A DNA stretch of 16,880 nt, from NCBI GenBank assembly GCA_030624945.1, contig JAUXJB010000006.1, positions 1 to 16,880 of the forward strand, given 5' to 3'. Of the stretch, positions 1 to 7,853 are shown piece after piece; the stretch's first letter is position 1; the number at the start of each line of letters is the position of its first letter. Made by a program: the position numbers and the translations under genes. The DNA comes from Deltaproteobacteria bacterium (GTDB taxonomy: Bacteria > Myxococcota_A > UBA9160 > SZUA-336). The notes beneath the pieces are model-generated. The model was not told the DNA's origin. It saw nothing but the letters and a program-made list of their open reading frames with translations, and made no database searches.

Positions 1-195
1 AGCAGCTCGGAGACGCTCCAGGAGACAGGCACCCGGCTCATCAAGTCTCGCGATCCCGCGGGTCTTGACGGCAACAACGTCTCGATCGAGCAAGAGTTCC
101 TGAGGCTCTCGCAGAACGGGATGCTCTACCAGGTCGGATTCGAGCTGATGGACAAGTGGGGAAGCCTGAACCCGCTCGCTAGGGACACGAGATGA
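1..195 (+). CDS. flgB: Flagellar basal-body rod protein FlgB, C-terminal part (5' truncated by window)
   Basis: The window opens inside a reading frame that runs from base 1 to a TGA at 193-195 and gives the last 64 residues. FlgB is a proximal rod subunit exported by the flagellar type III system and assembled on FliE in the periplasm. The visible part carries the family's C-terminal signature: a GNNVSIEQEF stretch (residues about 23-32 of the fragment), then a helix with NGMLYQ, matching the usual 'GNNVDLEQEMA...N...Y' pattern. Full-length FlgB is around 130 residues, so about half is missing. Its stop overlaps the flgC start by 4 bases (ATGA), and the FlgB-FlgC-FliE order is the standard rod cluster. 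The identification rests on the C-terminal motif plus context. Confidence 0.9.
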   Translation, partial: SSSETLQETGTRLIKSRDPAGLDGNNVSIEQEFLRLSQNGMLYQVGFELMDKWGSLNPLARDTR

Positions 196-623
196 GCTTC
201 TTCACGTCGCTCAAGCTGAGCGCTTCGGGCCTCCAGGCGGAGCGGCTGCGGGTCGATCTCGCCACCTCCAACCTGGCCAACGCCAACTCGACGCGCACTC
301 CCGAAGGCGGGCCGTACCGCCGGGTGGATCCCGTTCTGCGCTCGCGACCTCTCGAAGGCGCCTCCGGCGACCGCCTGCAGCGCAGCTTCCGCGCTGTCTT
401 CATCGAGAGGATCGTGCGCGATCCGCGACCGCCACGAGAAGTGTTCAATCCGTCCCATCCCGATGCGGACGAGAACGGAATCCTTCGACTCCCGAACGTA
501 CAGATCGTCGAGGAGATGGTGAATCTCATGAATGCTCGGCGCTCGTATGACGCCAACATCTCGGTGCTGCGGATGAGCCGAGAGATGGCCCAGCGCGCCT
601 TGCAGATCGGAAGGTCTAGCTGA
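192..623 (+). CDS. flgC: Flagellar basal-body rod protein FlgC
   Basis: A 143-residue proximal rod protein, near the usual family length. The N-terminal helix (residues 1-35) carries the axial-protein pattern ending in SNLANANSTRT, equivalent to the 'ANxxTT' motif of rod and hook proteins. The C-terminal part (about 85-143) holds HPDADENGILRLPNVQ followed by a helix with EEMVNLMNARRSYDANI, the FlgC signature used for coiled-coil packing in the rod. The ATG overlaps the flgB stop by 4 bases and has an AGGGA at 181-185, six bases upstream. The gene ends in TGATG, sharing one base with fliE. FlgC is exported without a cleaved signal peptide and polymerises with FlgB, FlgF and FlgG. Confidence 0.97.
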   Translation: MSFFTSLKLSASGLQAERLRVDLATSNLANANSTRTPEGGPYRRVDPVLRSRPLEGASGDRLQRSFRAVFIERIVRDPRPPREVFNPSHPDADENGILRLPNVQIVEEMVNLMNARRSYDANISVLRMSREMAQRALQIGRSS

Positions 624-910
624 TGGCGATAGATCCGATCGGAACCGATCCCTTCGCGGATCCGACCCGCTTCACCCAGAAGACGGGCGGTGAGAGCTTT
701 GCGGAGACCGTCACTCGCGTTCTCAAGGATGCGAACAGCGACCAGGTCACCGCGGCCAGGAAGATCAACGACCTCATGGTCGAAGGAAAGGGCTCCATAC
801 ACGACACCATGGTCGCGATGTCAAATGCCGAGGGCTCCTTCCGGCTGATGATGGAGATACGCAACCGCATGATCGAGGCCGTCAACCGCCTGCTTCAGAC
901 GCAGGTATAG
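623..910 (+). CDS. fliE: Flagellar hook-basal body junction protein FliE
   Basis: A 95-residue protein, a little shorter than the roughly 104-residue enterobacterial form. FliE is the first export substrate and joins the MS ring and export gate to the rod. After a loose N-terminus (1-20), the sequence SFAETVTRVLKDANSDQ (25-41) and the helical C-terminal half with IHDTMVAMSNAEGSFRLMMEIRN (about 59-81) and AVNRLLQTQV match the FliE family pattern 'vHdvmiAmeeA..sfqlmveVRNKlveAY.ei...qV'. The ATG shares one base with the flgC stop and lies 8 bases after GGAAGG (609-614). Position between flgC and fliF is the standard arrangement. Confidence 0.97.
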   Translation: MAIDPIGTDPFADPTRFTQKTGGESFAETVTRVLKDANSDQVTAARKINDLMVEGKGSIHDTMVAMSNAEGSFRLMMEIRNRMIEAVNRLLQTQV

Positions 911-925
911 GGGCTGGAGAGACGC

Positions 926-2515
926 GTGGATCGTTTGCTCAAACTGTTCGGGGATCTCGGCGGGTTCTGGCAGGGTTTGAATCCGCCCCAGCGAATCGCC
1001 GCCACCTCGATTGGCCTGATCGCCGCCGGCACCCTCGCGCTCCTCGTCAATCTCGCGAGCAGGCCCCAGTACACGACGTTGTACTCCGACCTCAGCCCCA
1101 GCGACGCGCAGGAGATGGTCGAGCAGCTCCGAACTCGCCAGGTGCCGTTCGAGCTGACGCACGCCGGGACGGCGATCCATGTCCCGCTCGAGCGCGTCTA
1201 CGACCTGCGCCTGGAGCTCGCGGCCCAGGGCCTGCCCAGTGCCGGCCCGGTCGGCTTCGAGATCTTCAACGACTCCGGTCTGGGCCTGACTCCCTTTCAA
1301 GAGAAGGTGCGCTACCGGCGGGCGCTCGAAGGCGAGCTCTCGCGAACGGTCAGCCAGATCGCGGCGATCGAATCGGCGCGCGTGCACATCAACATCCCCG
1401 ACCGGGCTGTGTTCCGGAGGGAACAGACGAGGGCAAGCGCCGCCGTCGTGGTGAAGCTGCGCTCCGGCCGCACCCTTGGCCCCAGCAAGGCCGCGGGGAT
1501 CGGTCACATGATCGCGGCGGCCGTCGAAGGTCTGGAGGCCGATCAGGTCACCTTGCTCGACACGAATGGCCGCCTGCTGAGCCGACCGAGTTCGAACGAA
1601 GAGGATGGGCTCGCGGTCGCGGTGTTTGACGCTCAGAGGGTGATCGAGAAGACCCTCGCCTCGCGCGCTCAGAGACTATTGGACGCCGCCCTCGGTCAGG
1701 GAAGGTCCGTCGTCACGGTTTCCGCCGTCATCGATCGCAAGCGCATCGAGGAGAACGAGGATCGTATCAACCCGGATGAGACCGCAGTGCTGAGCGAGCA
1801 GCGCACGGAAGAGGAGCGCTCGGAGCCCGTTCCGATTGCGAGCGGGGTACCGGGGACGCAATCCAACGTGCCGGGGGCGCCCGGCGCGAGCGCAACGACT
1901 GGCCAGCCATCCACGGAGACCATCACTCGCGAGACCTTGAACTTCGAGATCACACGCACCAAGAGCCACACAGTGATACCCATGGGAGGCTTGCAACGAC
2001 TCTCCGTGGCGGTTCTCGTCGACGGTACCTACACCGTCCCCGAGCTCCCAGCCGGTGCCGAGGAGACCCAACCAGCGCCGCCGGTCTACGAGCCCCGCAG
2101 CGCCGAGGAGCTCGGACAGATCACGCAAATCGTGCAACGAGCCGTCGGCTTCGACGGGGAGCGCGGCGATCAGATCGCCGTTCAGAACCTGCAGTTCCGC
2201 TCTCCGCTGGAAGACGTCGGGGCGGGAACGAGCTTGCCCTTGTGGCGGAGCCCGGAGTTCTTCCTGCTGCTCCCATCGGTCGCGCGCACCCTCGCACTCC
2301 TCGGCGGGATCCTCATGGTGATCTTCTTCGTTCTGCGACCCGCGCTGAAGCAGCTCGCGATGGCCAACGTCCTCACCGCCAACACGGGTGGGCGAGAGGG
2401 CGAAGGCGAAACGGGAAGGCTCGAAGTCCCCAAGCAAGCGGAGCTCTTGATCCCCCTCTCCAAAGATGACGCCAGGATGGCTGCCAACACGATGAGACAA
2501 TGGCTGCGCGAGTAG
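926..2515 (+). CDS. fliF: Flagellar MS-ring protein FliF
   Basis: A 529-residue MS-ring subunit, within the usual 520-560 range. FliF is the first structure of the basal body in the inner membrane and houses the export gate. Two membrane segments are visible, at about 24-44 and 445-470, enclosing a large periplasmic region. That region holds the YscJ/FliF ring domains (about 45-220), including YTTLYSDLSPSDAQEMVEQL and the IESARVHINIPDR motif at 148-160. A further ring-building domain follows, with a low-complexity Ser/Gly/Pro/Thr loop at about 300-335, typical of the beta-collar insert. The cytoplasmic tail (505-529) ending in NTMRQWLRE is the FliG-binding peptide. The start is GTG, with GGAG at 916-919 six bases upstream; no in-frame ATG fits the N-terminus better. 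Its last 16 bases overlap fliG. Confidence 0.97.
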   Translation: MDRLLKLFGDLGGFWQGLNPPQRIAATSIGLIAAGTLALLVNLASRPQYTTLYSDLSPSDAQEMVEQLRTRQVPFELTHAGTAIHVPLERVYDLRLELAAQGLPSAGPVGFEIFNDSGLGLTPFQEKVRYRRALEGELSRTVSQIAAIESARVHINIPDRAVFRREQTRASAAVVVKLRSGRTLGPSKAAGIGHMIAAAVEGLEADQVTLLDTNGRLLSRPSSNEEDGLAVAVFDAQRVIEKTLASRAQRLLDAALGQGRSVVTVSAVIDRKRIEENEDRINPDETAVLSEQRTEEERSEPVPIASGVPGTQSNVPGAPGASATTGQPSTETITRETLNFEITRTKSHTVIPMGGLQRLSVAVLVDGTYTVPELPAGAEETQPAPPVYEPRSAEELGQITQIVQRAVGFDGERGDQIAVQNLQFRSPLEDVGAGTSLPLWRSPEFFLLLPSVARTLALLGGILMVIFFVLRPALKQLAMANVLTANTGGREGEGETGRLEVPKQAELLIPLSKDDARMAANTMRQWLRE

Positions 2516-3525
2516 GTCGGGGAAAGCGACGCATCAGCGGGCCGCACCGCGTTGCCGTCATCCTGCGCCTCCTCGACGAGGAAGTCGCGATGGAGGTCCT
2601 GCGTGAGCTGGGCGACCGCGACCTCGCTCGCATCAACCGGGCGGACAGCGACCTCGGTCAACCTACCGAGGACGTGGTTCGCGGGATCGCAGCGGAGTTC
2701 AAAGAGCGCCTCTTCGGTGGCGGCCACGAGCTCGCAGGGGTTCAGAGCAAGCGCGTGGAATCCCTGATCCGCCAGGCATTCGACGAGGAGCGCCTCGAGG
2801 CCATCCTCGGCCGCGAGGACATCGACATCGGAAGGATCTCCGACACGCTTGTCGAGATCGATCCGCGCGTCATCGGCCGCATCCTGACGCGCGAGTACCC
2901 GCAGACCTGTGCGCTCATCCTGTCTCAGCTGCCATCGGTTCAGGCGTCCCAGGTACTCCTCTCGCTACCGGAGGAGCTGCGGATAGACGTCATCATGCGT
3001 CTCGCGCGGATGGAGAAGATCGGCGAGGACATGCTCGAGGAGCTCAATCGCGCGCTCGAGCGCGAGATCGCGGGCTTCGAGGGAGCTTCTCAGGCGCAGG
3101 AGATGGAGGGCGTCGATCTCGCGGTTCAGCTCTTCATGAACATGGACCGCACGAATGAGGCCGCATTGCTCGACGCGATCGCAGAGCAGGACGAAGAGAT
3201 CGCGGACCTGATCCGCGAGCGCATGTTCACCTTCGACGACCTGCTCGGTGTCGATGACCGCGGCATTCAGACGGTCCTGCGCAACATCGACAACCAGACT
3301 CTGGTACTCGCTTTGAAGGGTGCCGAGCCCGAGATGCTCGACAAGTTCCTCTCGAACGTTTCTCAGCGCGTCTCGGCATCGCTCGTCGAGGACCTCGAGA
3401 CGATGGGGCCCGTGCGTCTTTCCGAGGTAGAGAACTCGCAGCAGAAGATCGCGAACATCGCCCGCGAGATGGTGGACCGAGGCGAGATCGTCATTCCCGG
3501 GAGAGGCGAAGATGAGCTCGTCTGA
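2500..3525 (+). CDS. fliG: Flagellar motor switch protein FliG
   Basis: A 341-residue rotor protein that binds FliF with its N-terminal domain, FliM with its middle domain, and the stators with its C-terminal domain. The N-terminal domain starts around SGPHRVAVILRLLDEE (13-28). The middle domain has the FliM-contact motif as REYPQT (131-136), with Tyr where His is usual, and GVDLAVQLFMNMDR (204-217). The C-terminal torque domain has FTFDDLLGVDDRGIQ and ALKGAEPEMLDKFLSNVSQR. The charged residues used in torque generation are kept: K273, R290, E297, D298 and R306. The ATG lies inside the end of fliF with a 16-base overlap and no strong ribosome site of its own, so coupling to fliF translation is likely. 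No other start is available before the conserved region. Confidence 0.97.
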   Translation: MAARVGRGKRRISGPHRVAVILRLLDEEVAMEVLRELGDRDLARINRADSDLGQPTEDVVRGIAAEFKERLFGGGHELAGVQSKRVESLIRQAFDEERLEAILGREDIDIGRISDTLVEIDPRVIGRILTREYPQTCALILSQLPSVQASQVLLSLPEELRIDVIMRLARMEKIGEDMLEELNRALEREIAGFEGASQAQEMEGVDLAVQLFMNMDRTNEAALLDAIAEQDEEIADLIRERMFTFDDLLGVDDRGIQTVLRNIDNQTLVLALKGAEPEMLDKFLSNVSQRVSASLVEDLETMGPVRLSEVENSQQKIANIAREMVDRGEIVIPGRGEDELV

Positions 3526-4147
3526 GTTTCTGCGCCGCCTCCAGCTCGTCGATCTGAACGAGTCCGATGCCACGCCTCCGTCGCAGTCGTTCGAGGAGTC
3601 TGTAGAGTTCGAGCGGGTCGAGGCACAACCGGCGCGTGAGATCACCCCGGAGCAGGCATACAAGAACGGCATCGCGGAAGGCGAGCGCATCGGGCGCGAA
3701 GCGGCGATCAAGGAGTTGGCTCCGGTTCTCGACCAGCTCAACGCCGTGGCCTCCTCGATGGCGCGGGTTCGGGAGCAGCGACTGGAAGAGGTCGAGGGCG
3801 AGCTCCTCGGAATCGCCACGGAGATCGCACGGCGCATCCTGCGAGGGGAGCTGCACCAGCCCGGCGACGCCGTCGTGCGCATGGCCCGCGCCTGCATCCT
3901 CGAGATCCGCGACGAGGGGAGCGCCGTGCTGCGCGTGCACCCCGGAGATCTCGAGCTGATCCGCGTACACCTGGCCGAGCTCGAATCCGAGCTCGCAGAC
4001 GTTTCGATCCGCGCCGAAGCCGACGCCTCCATCGAGCGCGGCTGCGTCGTCCTCGAGACGCCGACGCACTCCTACGAGGGTCGGCCGGAGCGAATCCTCG
4101 ACGCCGCGCTGCAGCAGCTGGCCGGGACGGTGGAGGAGGAAGGGTGA
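3512..4147 (+). CDS. fliH: Flagellar export apparatus protein FliH (ATPase regulator)
   Basis: A 211-residue protein that binds the ATPase FliI as a dimer and tethers it to the C-ring and FlhA. Residues 53-61 form a glycine repeat GIAEGERIG (GxxxGxxxG), the helix-helix motif typical of FliH. A long amphipathic helix follows (about 62-110). The C-terminal domain (about 115-205) has EIARRILRGEL and ERGCVVLETPTHSYEGRPERIL, matching the FliH/HrpE pattern '..GgC.iET..G.iDas...qL'. The N-terminus (1-45) is acidic and variable, as expected for the FliN-binding end. The ATG overlaps fliG by 14 bases and lies downstream of GGGAGAGG (3499-3506). The stop shares one base with fliI in a TGATG junction. 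Confidence 0.95.
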   Translation: MSSSEFLRRLQLVDLNESDATPPSQSFEESVEFERVEAQPAREITPEQAYKNGIAEGERIGREAAIKELAPVLDQLNAVASSMARVREQRLEEVEGELLGIATEIARRILRGELHQPGDAVVRMARACILEIRDEGSAVLRVHPGDLELIRVHLAELESELADVSIRAEADASIERGCVVLETPTHSYEGRPERILDAALQQLAGTVEEEG

Positions 4148-5454
4148 TGTCGACGCCCGCCGCACTGCTGAACGTCGTGGAGGGGCTGGCTCCGCCCAAG
4201 GGCGGCTTCCTGACCGGCGTGCGCGGCGTGCTGGCCGAGGCGGACGGACTCGACCTGCCGATCGGAGGCCTCGCGGAGATCGAGAGCCCGCTGGGCTTCA
4301 CAGCTGCCGAAGTCGTGGGGTTCCGCGCAAAGTCCGTACAACTCATGCCCCTCGGCTCCACGCGCGGCGCGGGGCCTGGCTGCAGGGTCTGGCCACGCAC
4401 ACACCAGGCAGCCGTGCCGGTGACCCGCCGCATGCTGGGGCGCGTGATCGACGCGATTGGACAGCCGATCGATGGAGGTCCTCCCCTGCGACCCGAGGCA
4501 CAGGTGCCGCTCTACGCCGACCCCATCTCGCCGCTGGATCGACCCGTGATCGACACGCCACTCGACGTCGGGGTGCGCGCCATCAACTGCGCCACGACGC
4601 TGGGGCGGGGGCAGCGCGTCGGCTTGTTCGCGGGCTCCGGGGTCGGCAAGAGCACCCTGCTGGGCATGATCGTGCGAGGCACAGACGCCGACGTGCGCGT
4701 CGTCGCCCTGATCGGCGAGCGGGGCCGGGAGGTGCGCGAGTTCATCGAATGCGAGATCGGCGAAGCGCGCGAGACGACGGTCGTGGTCGCGGTTCCCTCC
4801 GACTCCTCGCCGCTCTTGCGCACTCGCGGAGCCTACGTGGCGACGGCGATCGCGGAGTGGTTCCGAGATCAGGGGCTAGATGTGTTGCTCCTGATGGACT
4901 CGATCACGCGCTTCGCGTTCGCGGAGCGAGAGATCGGCCTGGCGCGCGGCGAGCCCGCAACCACCAAGGGCTACACACCCAGCGTGTTTGCCGAGCTGCC
5001 CAAGTTGCTCGAGCGCGCTGGCCGCAGCCGCAGCGGCAGCATCACGGGGATCTACTCCGTACTCGTGGAAGGCGGCGACATGGAGGATCCCATCGCGGAC
5101 AGCCTACGGGCCATCCTCGACGGCCACATCGTCCTCTCTCGCGATCTCGCGGAGCGAGGACAGTTTCCGGCAATCGATGTCCTGAGCAGCGTGAGCCGCG
5201 CGATGCCGATGGTCACGCAGACCGAACACCGCGAGCTGGCTACCGGCATTCGCAAGCTACTCGCCGCCTACCGCGATGCCGAAGACCTTATCCAGGTCGG
5301 CGCGTACGCCAAGGGCAGCGACCCCGTCGTCGACGAGGCGATCCAACGCCGCTCGCTCATCGAGGGACTGCTGAAGCAGAGCAAGGAGGAGTCGGTCTCA
5401 CTCGCGCAATCCCTGGACGAGCTGCGGAGCGTCCTTTCGGAGGAAGTCCAGTGA
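4147..5454 (+). CDS. fliI: Flagellum-specific ATP synthase/export ATPase FliI
   Basis: A 435-residue P-loop ATPase of the F1-beta-like type III secretion family, of normal length. It unfolds and delivers export substrates at the gate. The Walker A loop is GSGVGKST (163-170), the GERGRE motif with catalytic Glu191 follows at 190-195, and Walker B is VLLLMDSITR (246-255). Motifs GEPATTKGYTPSVFAELP (268-285) and GSITGIYSVLVEGGDMEDPI are also diagnostic. Two starts are possible: a GTG at 4144 and the ATG at 4147. I prefer the ATG because AGGAGG at 4134-4139 sits 7 bases from it but only 4 from the GTG; the difference is one residue. The end overlaps fliJ by 4 bases. Confidence 0.97.
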   Translation: MSTPAALLNVVEGLAPPKGGFLTGVRGVLAEADGLDLPIGGLAEIESPLGFTAAEVVGFRAKSVQLMPLGSTRGAGPGCRVWPRTHQAAVPVTRRMLGRVIDAIGQPIDGGPPLRPEAQVPLYADPISPLDRPVIDTPLDVGVRAINCATTLGRGQRVGLFAGSGVGKSTLLGMIVRGTDADVRVVALIGERGREVREFIECEIGEARETTVVVAVPSDSSPLLRTRGAYVATAIAEWFRDQGLDVLLLMDSITRFAFAEREIGLARGEPATTKGYTPSVFAELPKLLERAGRSRSGSITGIYSVLVEGGDMEDPIADSLRAILDGHIVLSRDLAERGQFPAIDVLSSVSRAMPMVTQTEHRELATGIRKLLAAYRDAEDLIQVGAYAKGSDPVVDEAIQRRSLIEGLLKQSKEESVSLAQSLDELRSVLSEEVQ

Positions 5455-5894
5455 GACGCTCGAAGCTCGAGACGATCGCGCGCCTTGCCAAGCTGGAAAC
5501 GGACCGCGCCTTGCGCGGGCTCGGTGAGGCCCATGGGAACGTGCGAAGAATAGAGACGTCACTCGACCTCGTCCGCGAGAGCAGTGCTACCTCACGGCAC
5601 CTCCGTACTATCGATACGGGCCAGCACGCAGATGCCGGCGTGTTGGCGACCGCAGACCGATACGAGCGCGGGCTACGAGAGAGAGACGAATCCTTGACGG
5701 GCGAGCTCATCGAGGCGCGAGACGCGCACGAGAAGGCTCGAGCCGGCGTGGCGGAGGCAAAGCTGCGCGTGCGCGCCATCGAGAACGCGATCGCCCGGCG
5801 CGCACAACGGAGGCAGCTGGAGGCGCGACGGGCCGAGACTCGACGCATCGACGAGCTCTCGCGAAACGCAACTCGGTCCGGGGAGAACCTGTGA
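5451..5894 (+). CDS. fliJ: Flagellar export chaperone/stalk protein FliJ
   Basis: A 147-residue protein, the family's usual length, predicted to be two long antiparallel helices rich in Arg, Glu and Ala (about 1-60 and 65-135). FliJ resembles the gamma stalk of F1-ATPase; it sits in the FliI ring and contacts FlhA. Sequence conservation is low in this family, so the call rests on length, coiled-coil composition and position directly after fliI. The start is a GTG that overlaps the fliI stop by 4 bases, with GGAGGA at 5439-5444 six bases upstream. The frame stays open far upstream through fliI, but that part is a shadow of fliI and no ribosome site supports it. Confidence 0.88.
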   Translation: MRRSKLETIARLAKLETDRALRGLGEAHGNVRRIETSLDLVRESSATSRHLRTIDTGQHADAGVLATADRYERGLRERDESLTGELIEARDAHEKARAGVAEAKLRVRAIENAIARRAQRRQLEARRAETRRIDELSRNATRSGENL

Positions 5895-6331
5895 TGCGCT
5901 GGGAGCTCACCCCGCTCACGCTCCTCGCAACCCTGTTGCTGGCCGCAGCGGAGCCGAACGAGATTCTCGCACCCGAGCAGCCTAGCTCCGCAGTGCAGGC
6001 GCTCGAGCTCGAAGTACGCGAGAGCGCACTCCGTCTTCTCGAGGAGGATCTCGAGCGCCGGCTCGCCGAACTCACCGCCCTACGCGAAGAGGTGTCCGCT
6101 GTGCTCGCTCCAGGAGAAGAGGAGTCGGACCGAGACCTCAAGACCCTGATCTCGTTTTACCAGGCCATGAAGCCGAAGAACGCGGCGCTCTTGCTGGAGA
6201 AGCTTCCGATGCAGCTCGCGGCGGATGTTCTCGCCTCCATGAAGACCCGTGAGGCCGGGAAGATCCTCAACGTGATGGCTCAGGAGCGCGCGGTTCGAAT
6301 CTCGCGACTGATGGCGGGGGAAAGGCGATGA
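5894..6331 (+). CDS. MotE/YlxF-like secreted protein with MgtE N-domain-like C-terminus
   Basis: A 145-residue protein with an N-terminal hydrophobic segment (about 5-19) followed by Ala-Ala-Ala-Glu, which reads as a signal peptide or membrane anchor. A Glu/Leu/Arg-rich coiled coil follows (about 33-70). The C-terminal helical domain (about 82-141) contains FYQAMKPKNAALLLEKLP and AGKILNVMAQERA, the pattern of the magnesium-transporter MgtE intracellular N domain reused in MotE and YlxF proteins. In alphaproteobacteria MotE is a periplasmic chaperone of the stator protein MotC; in Bacillus the equivalent gene ylxF lies between fliJ and fliK, exactly as here. Function here is inferred. The start could be GTG 5891 or ATG 5894; GGGGAG at 5880-5885 is 8 bases from the ATG, so I use it. 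It overlaps fliK by 4 bases. Confidence 0.8.
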   Translation: MRWELTPLTLLATLLLAAAEPNEILAPEQPSSAVQALELEVRESALRLLEEDLERRLAELTALREEVSAVLAPGEEESDRDLKTLISFYQAMKPKNAALLLEKLPMQLAADVLASMKTREAGKILNVMAQERAVRISRLMAGERR

Positions 6332-7836
6332 GCCAGGCGTTGCTGATCCCGCTGGTTCCGATGACGCCAGCTCCCAATCTGGAGACGCTGGCGCCAGAGG
6401 GGAGCGCTGCGCCCGCGCCGAGCCCGGAAGGACTCGGCGACACCTTCCAGGAGGCGCTTCGGACGGCCGCACTGCTTCTCGAGGAGATCCGCCTCGACCC
6501 GCCACAGGTCGCCACCACCGGTGTGGAGCTAGGGGAGTCTTCCGAGCTGGACATCGCCCTCCCCTATGAGGGCCTTCCGATCGATGCAGCGCCCGAGCTG
6601 GACGCGACTCCGCTGCAGCGGCTTGCCGATCTCGCGGAGACTTTGGAGACCCCGAAGTCGGGCGACCCCGTGCCAGACCGATTCGCGCCGTCCACTCGCG
6701 AGCCCGAGCCGCCTGTCGAGAACACCGAGCCGCTATCGCCCCGAGGGGTGCAGCTCGAACTCGGGCAGCAGCTCGCGGACTCTCTCCCACACGCGGAGGT
6801 CCGGGACTCCGGAGCGCCAGCACAACCCGGTCCGACAGGGGAAGCTGCCCCCGGCGCCCCGCCCGTCGGGCTCGAGGTGAGCCCGGGGCCCGGACAGGGC
6901 GAGACGCCCTTGCAGCAATCGACGCCGCGCGAGCAGGTGCCGGCAACCGAACTCCTCAACCGAGAAGCCCCCCTCCCGAGTCCGCAGAGCGCCGAGGTCG
7001 CAGCCCCGCCTCGGAACGCCACGCCTCAAGCTCTCACGGCTCCGAGCTCCGCCGGCATGGCGGAGGCTCCCGTCGAACAGCCGCCCACCGCGCCGGCGGG
7101 TCTTCCGGAGTCCGAGCTGTCAGGCGAGCGCGCTACTTCGAATCTCCCCGACGCGCCCGAGAGCGGTCGCACGAGCCCGGGCGCCGCGTCCCCGCCGAGC
7201 CAGGACCTGGCGCACGACGGGAGGGAGTACTCGAACAGACCGGGTGCCGATCCATCGCAGAGCCACGCAACCACCCGCGAGGTCCAGGACGCTCCCGCTC
7301 CCCGACCGCTGGAAGACGTGAACAGCCCCACGCCCCAGACGACGCAGGAGGCACGTTCGGCACGGGAGGCGAGCCCGACGCGAGAGCTGCGAGCCCTACC
7401 CGAGCTGCCGGTACGGAACGAGACCGACATCATCCGCGAGGCGCGCATGCTCGCGCGAGCGGGCGGCGGCGAGGCGCGCATTCAGCTCCACCCGCCGCAG
7501 CTCGGCGAGCTGAGCTTGCGGGTCACGGTCACGGAGCACACGGTGACCGTCAGCATCGTGGCGGAGCACACGCAGATCGCCGACTTGATGGCGCGTCACC
7601 TGCCCGAGCTCCGCCAGGCGTTGCAGGCGACTGGCCTTCGATTCGACAACCTCGAGCTGGATGCGCGCTCGGCCGCGGACAACCTCGACACCTTTGGCCA
7701 AGCCGCCGATGGCGAGCCGCGCGGGTACGGGACGGAACGGCAGGGCGGACTCCTGGCCTCGAGATTCCCCGAAGGCCAATCGCCGCTACCGAGCGTCCCC
7801 GTGAACTCGCTCGGAACGGTCGACGTGACGATCTGA
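6328..7836 (+). CDS. fliK: Flagellar hook-length control protein FliK
   Basis: A 502-residue secreted ruler protein that measures the hook and then contacts FlhB to switch export from hook to filament subunits. Residues from about 110 to 360 are low-complexity and rich in Pro, Ala, Glu, Ser and Thr, as expected for the flexible ruler region. The C-terminal switch domain (about 365-455) holds the diagnostic LHPPQLGELSLRV (387-399), followed by HLPELRQALQATGLRFDNLEL (424-444), the 'L.P..LG.v.v.l' and 'lr..L...Gl....v.v' signature of the Flg_hook domain. The ATG overlaps the MotE-like gene by 4 bases and follows a G-rich GGGGAAAGG element. The stop is followed by a 17-base gap with the flgD ribosome site. 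Confidence 0.93.
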   Translation: MSQALLIPLVPMTPAPNLETLAPEGSAAPAPSPEGLGDTFQEALRTAALLLEEIRLDPPQVATTGVELGESSELDIALPYEGLPIDAAPELDATPLQRLADLAETLETPKSGDPVPDRFAPSTREPEPPVENTEPLSPRGVQLELGQQLADSLPHAEVRDSGAPAQPGPTGEAAPGAPPVGLEVSPGPGQGETPLQQSTPREQVPATELLNREAPLPSPQSAEVAAPPRNATPQALTAPSSAGMAEAPVEQPPTAPAGLPESELSGERATSNLPDAPESGRTSPGAASPPSQDLAHDGREYSNRPGADPSQSHATTREVQDAPAPRPLEDVNSPTPQTTQEARSAREASPTRELRALPELPVRNETDIIREARMLARAGGGEARIQLHPPQLGELSLRVTVTEHTVTVSIVAEHTQIADLMARHLPELRQALQATGLRFDNLELDARSAADNLDTFGQAADGEPRGYGTERQGGLLASRFPEGQSPLPSVPVNSLGTVDVTI

Positions 7837-7853
7837 CTGGGAAGGAAGCAGCG

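Noticed and set aside
2500..2515. Possible programmed frameshift making a FliF-FliG fusion.
   Set aside because: There is no slippery heptamer or clear downstream hairpin, fliF has a proper stop, and fliG has its own ATG. Simple overlap explains it.
4749..5450. Upstream extension of the fliJ frame through most of fliI, suggesting a larger fused protein.
   Set aside because: The translation is Arg/Pro/His-rich and runs in a second frame of the well-conserved fliI. The GTG at 5451 has its own good ribosome site, so fliJ begins there.
6656..7410. Low-complexity Pro/Ala/Glu-rich stretch in fliK, considered as a possible repeat expansion or a broken gene.
   Set aside because: No exact tandem repeat is visible and the frame is intact through the conserved C-terminal domain. 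Disordered, Pro-rich middle regions are normal for FliK ruler proteins.
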